A stretch of 42,339 nt of DNA from JBKECO01 sp047974745 (GCA_047974745.1 JBKECO010000050.1:1-42339), one strand, 5' to 3'. Positions 7,737 through 15,941 are shown, counted from the stretch's first letter. The notes: generated from the letters alone by a model not told the origin. A program made the numbers and translations.

Positions 7737-8138
7737 ATGAAAAAAGTTGCATTTATATGTGTCCATAATTCCTGCCGTAGTCAGATGGCAGAGGCATTAG
7801 GCAAAAAGCTGGCATCAGATGTATTTGAGAGCTACTCAGCGGGAACTGAGACAAAGCCCCAGATCAATCAGGATGCAGTCAGGTTGATGAAGGAAGTTCA
7901 TGAAATTGATATGGAACTGACACAGAGCTCAAAACTCCTAGAGGACATCCCGGCGGTGGATATTGTAATTACGATGGGCTGTAATGTGACTTGCCCATAC
8001 CTGCCCTGCAGTCACAGGGAGGACTGGGGTCTGGATGATCCGAGTGGAAAGAGTGATGAAGAATTTTTATCTGTGATGAATATAATCGAGAAAAACGTAA
8101 TCGATCTAAAGGAAAGAATCCAAACCAATACACTGTAA
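7737..8138 (+). CDS. arsC: Arsenate reductase, low-molecular-weight phosphatase type
   Basis: 133 residues. The P-loop CVHNSCRSQMAEA (C8, C13) matches the CX5R nucleophile loop of thioredoxin-coupled ArsC, and MGCNVTCPYLPC supplies the resolving cysteines (C82, C86, C91). WGLDDPSGKSDEEF is the conserved acid loop. It should reduce arsenate to arsenite in the cytoplasm, recycled by a thioredoxin, for export by the upstream permease. AGGAGG lies 7 nt before the ATG. It is the last gene of the ars operon. Confidence 0.92.
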   Translation: MKKVAFICVHNSCRSQMAEALGKKLASDVFESYSAGTETKPQINQDAVRLMKEVHEIDMELTQSSKLLEDIPAVDIVITMGCNVTCPYLPCSHREDWGLDDPSGKSDEEFLSVMNIIEKNVIDLKERIQTNTL

Positions 8139-8286
8139 ATTGAATCCGAGTCTGCACTGCAATGGCACAGCGCAGATTGCCGAGACGACAGGGTCACTTC
8201 CTGTCATTGGAACAGCGCTGACAAGATACAACAATATTGACTGCTGTACAAGTGATGGAGATAAGCAAAAAAGTGTGGGTTTACTC

Positions 8287-8315
8287 TTGTATTAACCGGT
8301 AACAAACGTTAAAAT
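8287..8315 (+). promoter_or_regulatory. Putative promoter of transketolase
   Basis: TTGTAT (8287-8292), 17 bp, TAAAAT (8310-8315). The spacer contains the palindromes ACCGGT (8295-8300) and AACGTT (8305-8310), which could be repressor contacts. The rest of 8139-8378 holds only a 51-codon open frame (8140-8295, TTG start, no ribosome site) that is not recognisable. Confidence 0.55.
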
Positions 8316-8378
8316 AATGATGAAAAAAATTTAGAATTTTTTATTTCAGATTCAATCGAATGAAGAAAGGGACCAATC

Positions 8379-10364
8379 ATGAGTATTAATCTACAACAGA
8401 AATCTGTCGACGCAATCCGTATTTTATCTGCAGATGCGGTACAAAAAGCAAATTCCGGACATCCAGGACTCCCACTTGGCTGTGCAGCACTGACATATGA
8501 ATTATGGGGAAATCATATGAAGCACAACCCGGCTAATCCAGATTGGAAGAACAGGGATCGTTTTGTCCTTTCAGCAGGTCATGGTTCAGCACTCCTTTAC
8601 TCCCTTTTACATTTGTTTGGATATGGACTGACAATAGAAGATGTAGCAAGCTTTCGTCAGCTGGATTCCCTGACACCTGGTCATCCTGAATACAAGCATA
8701 CCAAAGGGATCGAAGTGACCACTGGTCCTCTCGGATCTGGAATTGCAGCATCCGTTGGAATGGCAATGGCAGAAGCACATCTTTCATCTGTGTTCAACAG
8801 AGATGGTTATCCGGTGGTCGACCATTACACCTATGTACTGGGCGGCGATGGCTGTATGATGGAGGGTATTTCCTCAGAAGCACTATCCCTTGCCGGAACA
8901 CTCGGACTTGGAAAGCTGATCGTATTCTATGATTCTAATAAAATATCGATAGAAGGCAGCACGGATATCGCGTTTACAGAAAATGTCCAGGAACGTGCAG
9001 AAGCATTTGGATTTCAGACACTGATGGTGGAGGATGGCAATGACCTTGTGGCAATCGCAGCTGCAATAGAGGAAGCAAAAAAAGAAACCTCCCGCCCATC
9101 TTTTATCACGGTAAAGACCCAGATCGGATTTGGATGTCCTGCAAAACAGGGGAAAGCAAGTGCACACGGTGAGCCTCTTGGAGTTGAAAATGTAAAAGCA
9201 CTTCGTGAGAATATTGGCTGGGATATAGAAGAAGCCTTTAAAGTACCGGATTATGTATATGATAACTTCAAAGAGCTGGCAGAAAAAGGGAAACTGGAAG
9301 AGGAAAAATGGGATGCACTGTTCGTGGAATACAGCAAACAGTATCCGGAGCTTTCTGCTTTATGGGATCAGTATTATGCCGAGGAGTTGCCAGTGGATCT
9401 CTATAATGATGAAGCATTCTGGGCATATGATGAGAAGGCAGATGCAACAAGAAATCTGTCAGGCGTTGTTTTGAATCGTCTGAAAGACAAACTGCCAAAT
9501 CTGATTGGAGGAGCAGCGGATCTTGCACCATCTACAAAAACCTATTTAAAGGATGCAGGTGATTTTTCTGCAAAAGATTATAGTGGAAGAAACCTTCACT
9601 TTGGTGTTCGTGAACTTGCTATGGCGGCTATCGGCAATGGACTTACCGTACATGGCGGATTAAAAGCATATGTCTCTACCTTCTTTGTATTCAGCGATTA
9701 CACCAAGCCGATGGCAAGACTGGCATCGATCATGGGATTGCCTCTGACCTACGTGTTCACACATGACAGCATTGGTGTCGGAGAAGATGGACCGACCCAT
9801 GAACCCATCGAACAGCTTGCAATGCTCCGTGCAATGCCGAATATGAATGTGTTCCGTCCAGCGGATGCAACAGAGACCATCGCTGGCTGGTATCTGGCAG
9901 TTACAACAAAAACAACGCCCACCTCTCTTGTTCTGACAAGACAAAATCTGCCTCAGCTTGCAGGGTCAAGCAAGGAAGCTCTAAAGGGCGGATACGTATT
10001 AGAAGATAGTGAGAAGGCAGTACCAGATGCAATTATTCTTGCAAGTGGTTCTGAAGTATCACTGGCTGTGGAAGCAAAAGCAGCATTGAAAGCAAAGGGT
10101 GTGGACGTGCGTGTAGTCAGCATGCCTTGTATGGATCTGTTTGAAACACAGACTGCGGAATATAAAGAATCTGTCATTCCGAATGGAGTAAGAAAAAGAG
10201 TCGCAGTAGAAGCCCTTACCGAATTTGGATGGGGCAAATATGTTGGTCTGGATGGAGCATATGTAACGATGAACTCCTTTGGTGCATCTGCGCCTGCAGA
10301 TCTTTTGTTCCAGAAATTCAATATAACAACACAGGCTGTAATCGATGCAGTCCTTGGACTCTAA
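8379..10364 (+). CDS. tkt: Transketolase
   Basis: 661 residues, the full length of bacterial transketolases. The N-terminal thiamine-diphosphate domain has SGHPGLPLG, the SAGHGSALLY stretch, GDG...N metal site (156-158, N187) and KISIEGSTD. The central domain has FGVRELAMAAIGNGL with the cofactor-activating Glu and FVFSDYTKPMARLA; the C-terminal domain starts about residue 525. It transfers two-carbon ketol units between pentose and hexose phosphates in the non-oxidative pentose phosphate pathway. It appears to be a single-gene transcript and converges on the Crp-type gene with only 17 bp between stop codons. Confidence 0.97.
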   Translation: MSINLQQKSVDAIRILSADAVQKANSGHPGLPLGCAALTYELWGNHMKHNPANPDWKNRDRFVLSAGHGSALLYSLLHLFGYGLTIEDVASFRQLDSLTPGHPEYKHTKGIEVTTGPLGSGIAASVGMAMAEAHLSSVFNRDGYPVVDHYTYVLGGDGCMMEGISSEALSLAGTLGLGKLIVFYDSNKISIEGSTDIAFTENVQERAEAFGFQTLMVEDGNDLVAIAAAIEEAKKETSRPSFITVKTQIGFGCPAKQGKASAHGEPLGVENVKALRENIGWDIEEAFKVPDYVYDNFKELAEKGKLEEEKWDALFVEYSKQYPELSALWDQYYAEELPVDLYNDEAFWAYDEKADATRNLSGVVLNRLKDKLPNLIGGAADLAPSTKTYLKDAGDFSAKDYSGRNLHFGVRELAMAAIGNGLTVHGGLKAYVSTFFVFSDYTKPMARLASIMGLPLTYVFTHDSIGVGEDGPTHEPIEQLAMLRAMPNMNVFRPADATETIAGWYLAVTTKTTPTSLVLTRQNLPQLAGSSKEALKGGYVLEDSEKAVPDAIILASGSEVSLAVEAKAALKAKGVDVRVVSMPCMDLFETQTAEYKESVIPNGVRKRVAVEALTEFGWGKYVGLDGAYVTMNSFGASAPADLLFQKFNITTQAVIDAVLGL

Positions 10365-10381
10365 GAGCCACCTGGATTCCT

Positions 10382-11077
10382 TTAGTCAGGGATACAATTC
10401 GATAACGCTTCTTTTGAAAGAATCCGGAAGGTATTCTGATAATAGTCGATCATATTCAGATCCTTCATACGTGCAAGCTCCCTGCACATGGAGGTTCTGG
10501 ATACATTGAGAAAAGCCGCCAGTTCATTTCTGTTGGGTACAATTTCAAAGGTAGAGTTCTGATTTTTATGGTACTCGATCAAAAGGTATGTTGCGAGTTT
10601 TTCGCGCATACCTTTTATTGTCAGTAGGTCTATTTTCTGATTCAGGATACGGTTTTTCTCCCCCAGGAGTAGAACCATATTCTGAATGATCCTATGATGG
10701 AATCCACAGGAAGTGCCGCATGTCATAAGGAGACGTTCATAGGGAATCATCAGCACGATACAGTCCGTTTTCGCCCTTACAGAAACTGATGAGACTTTAT
10801 CACCTGTTGATACGATGCCCTCTGCAAACATCTGAGAAGGTGTTAGGAAATCAAGAATATGACTTGCTCCTGCAGCATTTTCTTTTAATAATTCCACAGT
10901 TCCTGAGAGAACGATTCCAACATTTGTGACCACTTCGCCATTTAAGAACAAGAACTCATCTGCCCGAAAGCTTTTTTTTCTGGCCTGTATGCAGGTCAGG
11001 AGGGTGTGATAGTCCGATGGCTCGATCTGTGTGAACAAGGGGCAATTTATAAGTATTTCATCCATATCTCCGTTCAT
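10382..11077 (-). CDS. Crp/Fnr-family regulator, probably HcpR-like
   Basis: 231 residues: an N-terminal cyclic-nucleotide-binding-type beta-roll (about 12-130, IVLSGTVELLKEN) and a C-terminal HTH (about 178-205, NELAAFLNVSRTSMCRELARM). No N-terminal cysteine cluster of classical FNR is present. It diverges from hcp, and HcpR-type Crp/Fnr regulators control hcp in many anaerobes in response to nitrosative stress, so that role is inferred from context. AAAGGA lies 5 nt before ATG 11077. A 16-bp perfect palindrome lies 22 bp upstream of its start, suggesting autoregulation. Confidence 0.88.
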   Translation of the reverse strand: MNGDMDEILINCPLFTQIEPSDYHTLLTCIQARKKSFRADEFLFLNGEVVTNVGIVLSGTVELLKENAAGASHILDFLTPSQMFAEGIVSTGDKVSSVSVRAKTDCIVLMIPYERLLMTCGTSCGFHHRIIQNMVLLLGEKNRILNQKIDLLTIKGMREKLATYLLIEYHKNQNSTFEIVPNRNELAAFLNVSRTSMCRELARMKDLNMIDYYQNTFRILSKEALSNCIPD

Positions 11078-11099
11078 AGTAGTCCTTTCTTGTTAAAAA

Positions 11100-11149
11100 T
11101 GTAGCCATGGCTACAAATCATATGTGTTAAGTATACTATACTGCATTTA
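11100..11149 (+). promoter_or_regulatory. hcp promoter with Crp/Fnr-type palindrome at -41.5
   Basis: TGTAGCCATGGCTACA (11100-11115) is a perfect 16-bp palindrome. A -10 box TATACT (11137-11142) predicts a transcript start near 11149, placing the palindrome centre at about -41.5, the classic position of a class II Crp/Fnr activator site. On the minus strand a possible -10 (TATGAT, complement of 11117-11122) would start transcription inside the palindrome, implying repression of the regulator gene. Confidence 0.65.
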
Positions 11150-11191
11150 GAAACACAACCACAACGAAAAATAAACGACGGAGGAATCGTA

Positions 11192-12832
11192 ATGGAAAGT
11201 AAAATGTTTTGTTATCAATGCCAGGAAACAGCTGGATGCAGTGGATGTACAGTCTCAGGTGTCTGTGGAAAAACCCCTGAAGTTGCAAAAATCCAGGATT
11301 TACTGATCTATGCTACGAAGGGCTTATCTGATGTGACAACCGCTCTTAGAAAACAGGGAGAGACCATAACAGCGGATGTAAATCACTATATCGTACTGAA
11401 CCTTTTTACGACCATAACAAATGCTAACTTTGATCCAGAAGTGTTCTATCAAAGAGTAGAACAGACACTGGCATTAAAAGCAGCATTGCTGGATAAAGTT
11501 GCAGATCAGAGCAGTCTGAACAGTGCAGCATTATGGACCGCAGACAGCAGAGAAGCAATGGATGCAAAGTCACCTGAAATCGGTGTGCTTGCAACTGAGA
11601 ACGAGGATGTCAGAAGCCTGAGAGAACTTGTGATTTACGGACTCAAAGGAATGTCTGCTTACTTAAAGCATGCAAATGAGCTATCTGCAGACAATGAAGA
11701 AATCCATGAATTCATGCAGCGGGCATTGGCGGCGACACTCAATGACACCTTAACTGCAGATGAACTTGTAGCCTTAACTCTGGAAACAGGTAAATTTGGT
11801 GTAAGTGCAATGGCATTGCTGGATGGCGCTAATACAGGAACCTATGGCAACCCTGAAATCACCAAAGTAAATCTCGGAGTACGCAGCAATCCAGGAATTT
11901 TGATCTCCGGACATGATCTGCATGATTTGGAAATGCTTTTAGAACAGACTAAAGGTACTGGTGTAGATGTTTATACACATTCAGAAATGCTACCGGCTCA
12001 TTACTATCCTGCATTTAAGAAATATGATAACTTTGTTGGAAATTATGGAAATGCATGGTGGAAACAAAAAGAGGAATTTGCAAGCTTTAATGGTCCGATT
12101 CTAATGACAACGAATTGCATCGTGCCACCATCAGAATCCTATAAAGGCAGAATTTTTACCACAGGATCTTCAGGCTTCCCAGGATGTGCTCATATCGAGA
12201 AAAATGAAGATGGAACAAAGGATTTCTCAGCTGTGATCGATATGGCAAAAGGATGTGAAGCTCCAGTTCAGATCGAAGAGGGTGAAATCGTTGGAGGTTT
12301 TGCACACAATCAGGTAATTGCACTTGCCGATAAGGTGGTAGATGCAGTAAAATCCGGAGCAATCAAAAAATTCTTTGTAATGGCAGGCTGTGATGGACGT
12401 CAGAAGTCCAGGAATTACTACACAGATTTTGCAAAAGCACTTCCTCAGGATACCGTGATCTTGACAGCAGGTTGTGCGAAGTACAAGTATAATAAACTGG
12501 ATCTTGGCGATATTGGTGGAATTCCAAGAGTACTCGATGCCGGTCAGTGTAACGATTCCTATTCACTGGCTGTGATCGCATTGAAATTACAGGAAGTATT
12601 CGGACTTGACGATATCAATGATCTTCCAATTGCATTTAATATTGCATGGTACGAGCAAAAAGCTGTTATCGTCCTATTATCATTACTGTATCTCGGTGTT
12701 AAAAATATCCACCTCGGACCAACACTTCCTGCATTCCTTTCACCTAATGTAGCGAAGGTATTAGTCGAGACTTTTGGTATCGCAGGTGTTGGTACAGTGG
12801 AAGATGATATCGAACTTTTCCTTGGAGCATAA
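11192..12832 (+). CDS. hcp: Hydroxylamine reductase / hybrid-cluster protein
   Basis: 546 residues, the length of anaerobe-type Hcp. The N-terminal Cx2Cx8Cx5C (MFCYQC...GCTVSGVCG; C7, C10, C19, C25) binds the [4Fe-4S] cluster, with an extra Cys at 16. Hybrid-cluster ligands are visible in GHDLHDLEM, NCIVPP, GFPGCAHI, and MAGCDGR/LTAGCAKYKYN. Hcp is a nitric oxide/hydroxylamine reductase that protects anaerobes from nitrosative stress. GGAGG lies 7 nt upstream of the ATG. It diverges from a Crp/Fnr-type regulator and ends at a strong hairpin. Confidence 0.96.
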   Translation: MESKMFCYQCQETAGCSGCTVSGVCGKTPEVAKIQDLLIYATKGLSDVTTALRKQGETITADVNHYIVLNLFTTITNANFDPEVFYQRVEQTLALKAALLDKVADQSSLNSAALWTADSREAMDAKSPEIGVLATENEDVRSLRELVIYGLKGMSAYLKHANELSADNEEIHEFMQRALAATLNDTLTADELVALTLETGKFGVSAMALLDGANTGTYGNPEITKVNLGVRSNPGILISGHDLHDLEMLLEQTKGTGVDVYTHSEMLPAHYYPAFKKYDNFVGNYGNAWWKQKEEFASFNGPILMTTNCIVPPSESYKGRIFTTGSSGFPGCAHIEKNEDGTKDFSAVIDMAKGCEAPVQIEEGEIVGGFAHNQVIALADKVVDAVKSGAIKKFFVMAGCDGRQKSRNYYTDFAKALPQDTVILTAGCAKYKYNKLDLGDIGGIPRVLDAGQCNDSYSLAVIALKLQEVFGLDDINDLPIAFNIAWYEQKAVIVLLSLLYLGVKNIHLGPTLPAFLSPNVAKVLVETFGIAGVGTVEDDIELFLGA

Positions 12833-12914
12833 AGAAAAAATCGAAACTGATTGACAAATCAAAATAATATAATTAACGTATTAAGTAGAAGACTTTTCTC
12901 GTCGTACGTGGAGT

Positions 12915-12943
12915 AAAGGAGACATTATTAAATGTCTCCTTTT
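12915..12943 (+). terminator. Intrinsic terminator of hcp
   Basis: AAAGGAGACATT (12915-12926) and AATGTCTCCTTT (12931-12942) form a perfect 12-bp stem with a 4-nt loop, running into a short T run. Confidence 0.75.
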
Positions 12944-12959
12944 GGTATCACCAAAAGGA
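12937..12959. other. Second inverted repeat overlapping the hcp terminator
   Basis: TCCTTTTGGT (12937-12946) pairs perfectly with ACCAAAAGGA (12950-12959) across a 3-nt loop. It shares 12937-12942 with the 3' arm of the preceding stem, so the two hairpins cannot form together. Confidence 0.7.
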
Positions 12960-12964
12960 ATGCG

Positions 12965-12993
12965 TTACGAGTCAGTCTGATTAAGGGTATAAT
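12965..12993 (+). promoter_or_regulatory. Putative promoter of the agr-type regulator/kinase operon
   Basis: TATAAT (12988-12993) lies 17 bp after a weak -35 TTACGA (12965-12970). The transcript would start near 13000, after both hairpins. Confidence 0.5.
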
Positions 12994-13016
12994 AGTCAAA
13001 TAAGGGGAAATGCAGC

Positions 13017-13748
13017 ATGTTAACAATAGCTATTTGTGATGATGAGAAGCAGTTTTTACATCGAATCCGGGATTATGTGACAGAATCTCTGAATAAGAAA
13101 CATGTCGTTTTTGAAATTGATACCTTTAATTCGGGCCAGGCATTTATCAATACAGGCTTTGAACTGGCTAAGTATGATATTGTCTTTATGGATATCAATA
13201 TGGATCAGATGAACGGTCTTGAGGCTGCGCAAAGGATCAGGGAGATCAGTAAAGATGTGTATATTGTATTTGTTACAGCTTTTATTGACTACTCACTAGA
13301 AGGCTATAAAGTGAATGCGATTCGATATCTACTGAAGAATAATGTGAATATGGGCAAGGCGATCCATGAATGTCTCGGTGCTATCTTAGAGAATATGGAC
13401 TACAATATCGAAACCGAAGAATTTGAATTCAAAGAAGGCACCCGCACCGTTTCACTGGATCGAATTGTCTATATCGAGAGTAAATTGCACAAGCTCAAAT
13501 TTTTTGTACTCGAAGACCAGATCGAAGTCTATACATTATACGAGATACTGAACAAGATGGAGGAAAAGCTGAACAAGGATACATTCCTTCGCATTCATCA
13601 GAGCTATCTGGTAAACATGAAATATATCAGCAGCATAAACCGAACAGAAGTTATTTTAAGAGACCACTCCAGACTCCCAATGCCACGAGCACGGTATCAG
13701 GAAGCAAAAGACAGGTTCATTGCATATAAAGGTGAATTTTATGTTTGA
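13017..13748 (+). CDS. agrA: LytTR-family response regulator (AgrA-like)
   Basis: 243 residues. The receiver has ICDDE (7-10), the phosphoacceptor D59 (IVFMDINMDQMNG) and a degenerate Lys region (YLLKNN). The C-terminal LytTR domain (about 135-240) shows the TLYEILNKMEEKL, FLRIHQSYLVNMKYI and VILRDHSRLPMPRARYQEAKDRF blocks typical of AgrA/ComE. It should bind paired direct repeats about two helical turns apart; such repeats occur at 15104-15133, upstream of agrB. The kinase gene overlaps it by 8 nt. The agrA symbol is by role and context, not orthology to the staphylococcal gene. Confidence 0.92.
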   Translation: MLTIAICDDEKQFLHRIRDYVTESLNKKHVVFEIDTFNSGQAFINTGFELAKYDIVFMDINMDQMNGLEAAQRIREISKDVYIVFVTAFIDYSLEGYKVNAIRYLLKNNVNMGKAIHECLGAILENMDYNIETEEFEFKEGTRTVSLDRIVYIESKLHKLKFFVLEDQIEVYTLYEILNKMEEKLNKDTFLRIHQSYLVNMKYISSINRTEVILRDHSRLPMPRARYQEAKDRFIAYKGEFYV

Positions 13749-15063
13749 TTTAGGTGTCGGCATTGTCATGATTTTATTTGAAATGATATGCTGTAGACTG
13801 TTTTATGAAGCATTTGGTGAAAAAAGGAGAAAGACAAGATGGACAGGAATGATTAATTTAACATTCCTGTCTGCTGGCAGTGTTTTTTTGGTGGCAATTT
13901 TTTCTGAGTATTTTGTCGTTAAAATTATTTCGGTCATCCTATTGATTGCGGTTCTAATGTTTCGATATATGAATATCAACTTTATAAAATGTCTTATTAT
14001 CGCAATACTTTATGAAGGAATCGTACTTACAACAGATTATTTTGCTTTTGCTGTAAATCAGTATTTTTTCTTAAGCGACACAGCAATACAAAGTCATTAT
14101 GGAGTACAGGGCATGTTGATCGTAATTGTGGGGAAGATATTGCTTTTCCTTACTGTACTAGTAGTACAAAAACAGGTGGGAAAGGCCGCACATAATGCAC
14201 TGTCAGAGTCAGAATGGATCCGATTCCTTTTCTTTCCATTGTTCACGATCATTATGATCACCTCAATCATTACAACCTTTGAGCAGCTGCAGAATCAGGC
14301 ACAGGCTAACGTTTTTGTTGTAATTGCTGTAGGGATGGCTGGTATGAATATTTTTGTATATTACCTGATTCATGATATAATTTCTCGTGAGAAGCTTCTC
14401 TACGAAAAGACCCTATTTGAAATGGAAGTCAGAAATCAGGCGGAAGTCTATCGTTCCATTTATGCAAATTATGATGAGCAGAGAAAAAGAATTCATGAGT
14501 TCAAAAACGAGATCATCTGCATAGAATGGCTGTCGCAGAATCATAAATATGAGGAGTTATCTTCTTACATATCAGAAATATCAGGAAGTTATGAAAATGA
14601 GCCAAATCTAATAGATACGAACAATGCGATCATCAATGCGGTGATAAACAGTAAATATCAGGAATCCCTGAAGAATAATATTGTATTTGCGATCAGGGTG
14701 AATGACCTTTCAGATATTTTTATCGAGGATGATGATATTGTGGTAATCCTTTCAAATTTATTGAACAATGCATTTGAAGCCTGCAAGAAAAAAGAGGATG
14801 ACCGTGTTGTCCAGCTGAAATTTCTGAAAGAAGAAACGGACATCATCATTTCAGTGAAAAACACTTTTTCAGAGTTGCCTGTATTCCAGGACGGACAATT
14901 CCAGACTACAAAGCAAACAGACATGCATGAACATGGCGTTGGAATTAAAAATGTCTGCCATGTGATTGAACGATATCAGGGAATTCACAGTGTGACAGTA
15001 AGTGACGATCATTTTCTGTTTTCCATTCTGATTCCAAATCAAAAAGTAAGCAAGACACTCTGA
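13741..15063 (+). CDS. agrC: GHKL-type sensor histidine kinase (AgrC-like)
   Basis: 440 residues. The N-terminal half (about 5-212) is a polytopic membrane domain with about six segments and no large external loop, the plan of AgrC-type peptide receptors. The cytoplasmic part has the histidine in KRIHEFKNEI (H252), N-box LSNLLNNAFEACKK and the G-box HGVGIKNV. It lacks the HisKA domain, as is normal for this HPK10/GHKL class. ATG 13741 overlaps the regulator gene and has AAAGGTGA upstream; an earlier TTG start is less likely. It should sense the cyclic peptide made by the downstream AgrB/AgrD pair and signal to the regulator at 13017. Confidence 0.9.
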   Translation: MFDLGVGIVMILFEMICCRLFYEAFGEKRRKTRWTGMINLTFLSAGSVFLVAIFSEYFVVKIISVILLIAVLMFRYMNINFIKCLIIAILYEGIVLTTDYFAFAVNQYFFLSDTAIQSHYGVQGMLIVIVGKILLFLTVLVVQKQVGKAAHNALSESEWIRFLFFPLFTIIMITSIITTFEQLQNQAQANVFVVIAVGMAGMNIFVYYLIHDIISREKLLYEKTLFEMEVRNQAEVYRSIYANYDEQRKRIHEFKNEIICIEWLSQNHKYEELSSYISEISGSYENEPNLIDTNNAIINAVINSKYQESLKNNIVFAIRVNDLSDIFIEDDDIVVILSNLLNNAFEACKKKEDDRVVQLKFLKEETDIIISVKNTFSELPVFQDGQFQTTKQTDMHEHGVGIKNVCHVIERYQGIHSVTVSDDHFLFSILIPNQKVSKTL

Positions 15064-15103
15064 ATACATACCCGGATTGGGTCGGTTTTCAGGGTGTTTT
15101 TTT
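15055..15103 (+). terminator. Terminator of the regulator/kinase operon
   Basis: ACACTCTGAA (15055-15064), spanning the stop codon, pairs with TTCAGGGTGT (15088-15097) with one G-U pair. An inner ACCC/GGGT stem forms part of the loop, and seven Ts end at 15103. It separates the kinase transcript from agrBD. Confidence 0.75.
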
Positions 15104-15164
15104 CATTTTCTGCTTAAATCTTACATTTTCTGCACAAACCATGTTATTTTTTTGAAAATATGAT
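15104..15164 (+). promoter_or_regulatory. agrB promoter with LytTR-type direct repeats
   Basis: CATTTTCTGC occurs at 15104-15113 and again at 15124-15133, 20 bp apart, each followed by nnAAA. This is the form expected of a LytTR-regulator site. A possible -10 TATGAT (15159-15164) has no recognisable -35 at the right distance (15136-15141, AAACCA), as in AgrA-activated promoters. Binding by the adjacent regulator is inferred. Confidence 0.6.
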
Positions 15165-15193
15165 ATGGTTTCCCTAGAAACGGAGGTGAGGGA

Positions 15194-15775
15194 ATGATTG
15201 ACCAGATGATGGTTTCTCTCGTCAGGAAACTGAGTGATGAGGATATGATTAATGAAAATATGAGTGCAAAATATACCTATGCACTGATTACATTAGTGGA
15301 AAAATGGCTGACACTGGGAACACTTTTGATCGCCGGGATCTTTTTTCAAAATGTATTGCCAATGGTACTCTTTCTATTTGTATTTTTTACATTACGAAAC
15401 AGGACCGGAGGATATCATGCTGAAAAATTTTGGCAGTGTTATGTAATGACAGTGTTGACATTTTTAGGAATTACATGGATTGGTCCAGTATTATCGGAAA
15501 ACTTTACAGCTGTTTATGCAGCAGTACTTCTTTCCGCAGTAATTATATTGGTAATTGGAACCGTTAATCATCCAAATATGGACATGAATAACGAAGAACT
15601 GATCGAATCCAAGAAAACCGCCAGATGGATGGTCATTCTGTATAGCTTTTTGATTCTCGCATTTGCGGTCTTAGGTGTCAACACACTGTATTTAAGCTAT
15701 ATGTCCGTCGGAATTGTATTGTGTGCAATGTTACTGTGTATAGCAAAGGTCATGAAACAGGAGGTAGGATCATGA
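15194..15775 (+). CDS. agrB: AgrB-type peptide-processing membrane protease
   Basis: 193 residues, about five or six membrane segments. The catalytic region TLRNRTGGYHAEKFWQC has His75 and Cys82, seven residues apart like the catalytic His/Cys pair of AgrB. AgrB cleaves the C-terminal tail from AgrD and forms the thiolactone ring. GGAGG lies about 7 nt before ATG 15194, and the stop overlaps the agrD start as ATGA. The gene pair lies behind its own promoter, after the regulator/kinase terminator. Confidence 0.95.
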   Translation: MIDQMMVSLVRKLSDEDMINENMSAKYTYALITLVEKWLTLGTLLIAGIFFQNVLPMVLFLFVFFTLRNRTGGYHAEKFWQCYVMTVLTFLGITWIGPVLSENFTAVYAAVLLSAVIILVIGTVNHPNMDMNNEELIESKKTARWMVILYSFLILAFAVLGVNTLYLSYMSVGIVLCAMLLCIAKVMKQEVGS

Positions 15776-15912
15776 AAAAAAATGAGAAAGTATTGTTAAA
15801 TGTCGTTAAAAAACTTGCTGATGGCGAAGTGAAGAGAAATGAGTTCAGATGGCCACCCATGTGTATAGGAATTTATCATCAGCCGAAAAGACCTAAAAAC
15901 GATAAAGAGTAA
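15772..15912 (+). CDS. agrD: AgrD-type cyclic-peptide autoinducer precursor
   Basis: 46 residues starting at ATG 15772 (AGGAGG 7 nt upstream), overlapping agrB by 4 nt. The N-terminus (about 1-22, MKKNEKVLLNVVKKL) is an amphipathic, positively charged helix. The core is RWPPMCIGIYHQPKRP (26-41). By analogy with staphylococcal AgrD, the ring would be the five residues C31-I-G-I-Y35, closed as a thiolactone between the Cys side chain and the carboxyl of Tyr35. The tail starting HQPKRP would be removed by AgrB; the conserved Pro at 38 and acidic/basic tail fit. The N-terminal length of the mature peptide cannot be predicted. Confidence 0.9.
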   Translation: MKKNEKVLLNVVKKLADGEVKRNEFRWPPMCIGIYHQPKRPKNDKE

Positions 15913-15941
15913 TCCTTCTTTTCGAGTAAGGTCATTCCAAT

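Noticed and set aside
8140..8295. 51-codon open frame after arsC (TTG start, ...CNGTAQIAETTGSLPVIG...).
   Set aside because: No ribosome site, rare start codon, not recognisable, and it overlaps the -35 of the transketolase promoter. It may be a decayed gene fragment, but nothing supports it as coding.
12851..12873. TTGACA and TATAAT after hcp as a promoter.
   Set aside because: The spacing is only 11 bp, too short for a sigma-A promoter, and no gene follows before the terminator.
15721..15771. Longer AgrD starting upstream inside agrB.
   Set aside because: The added residues do not look like an AgrD leader, and ATG 15772 has a good AGGAGG and an ATGA overlap with agrB.
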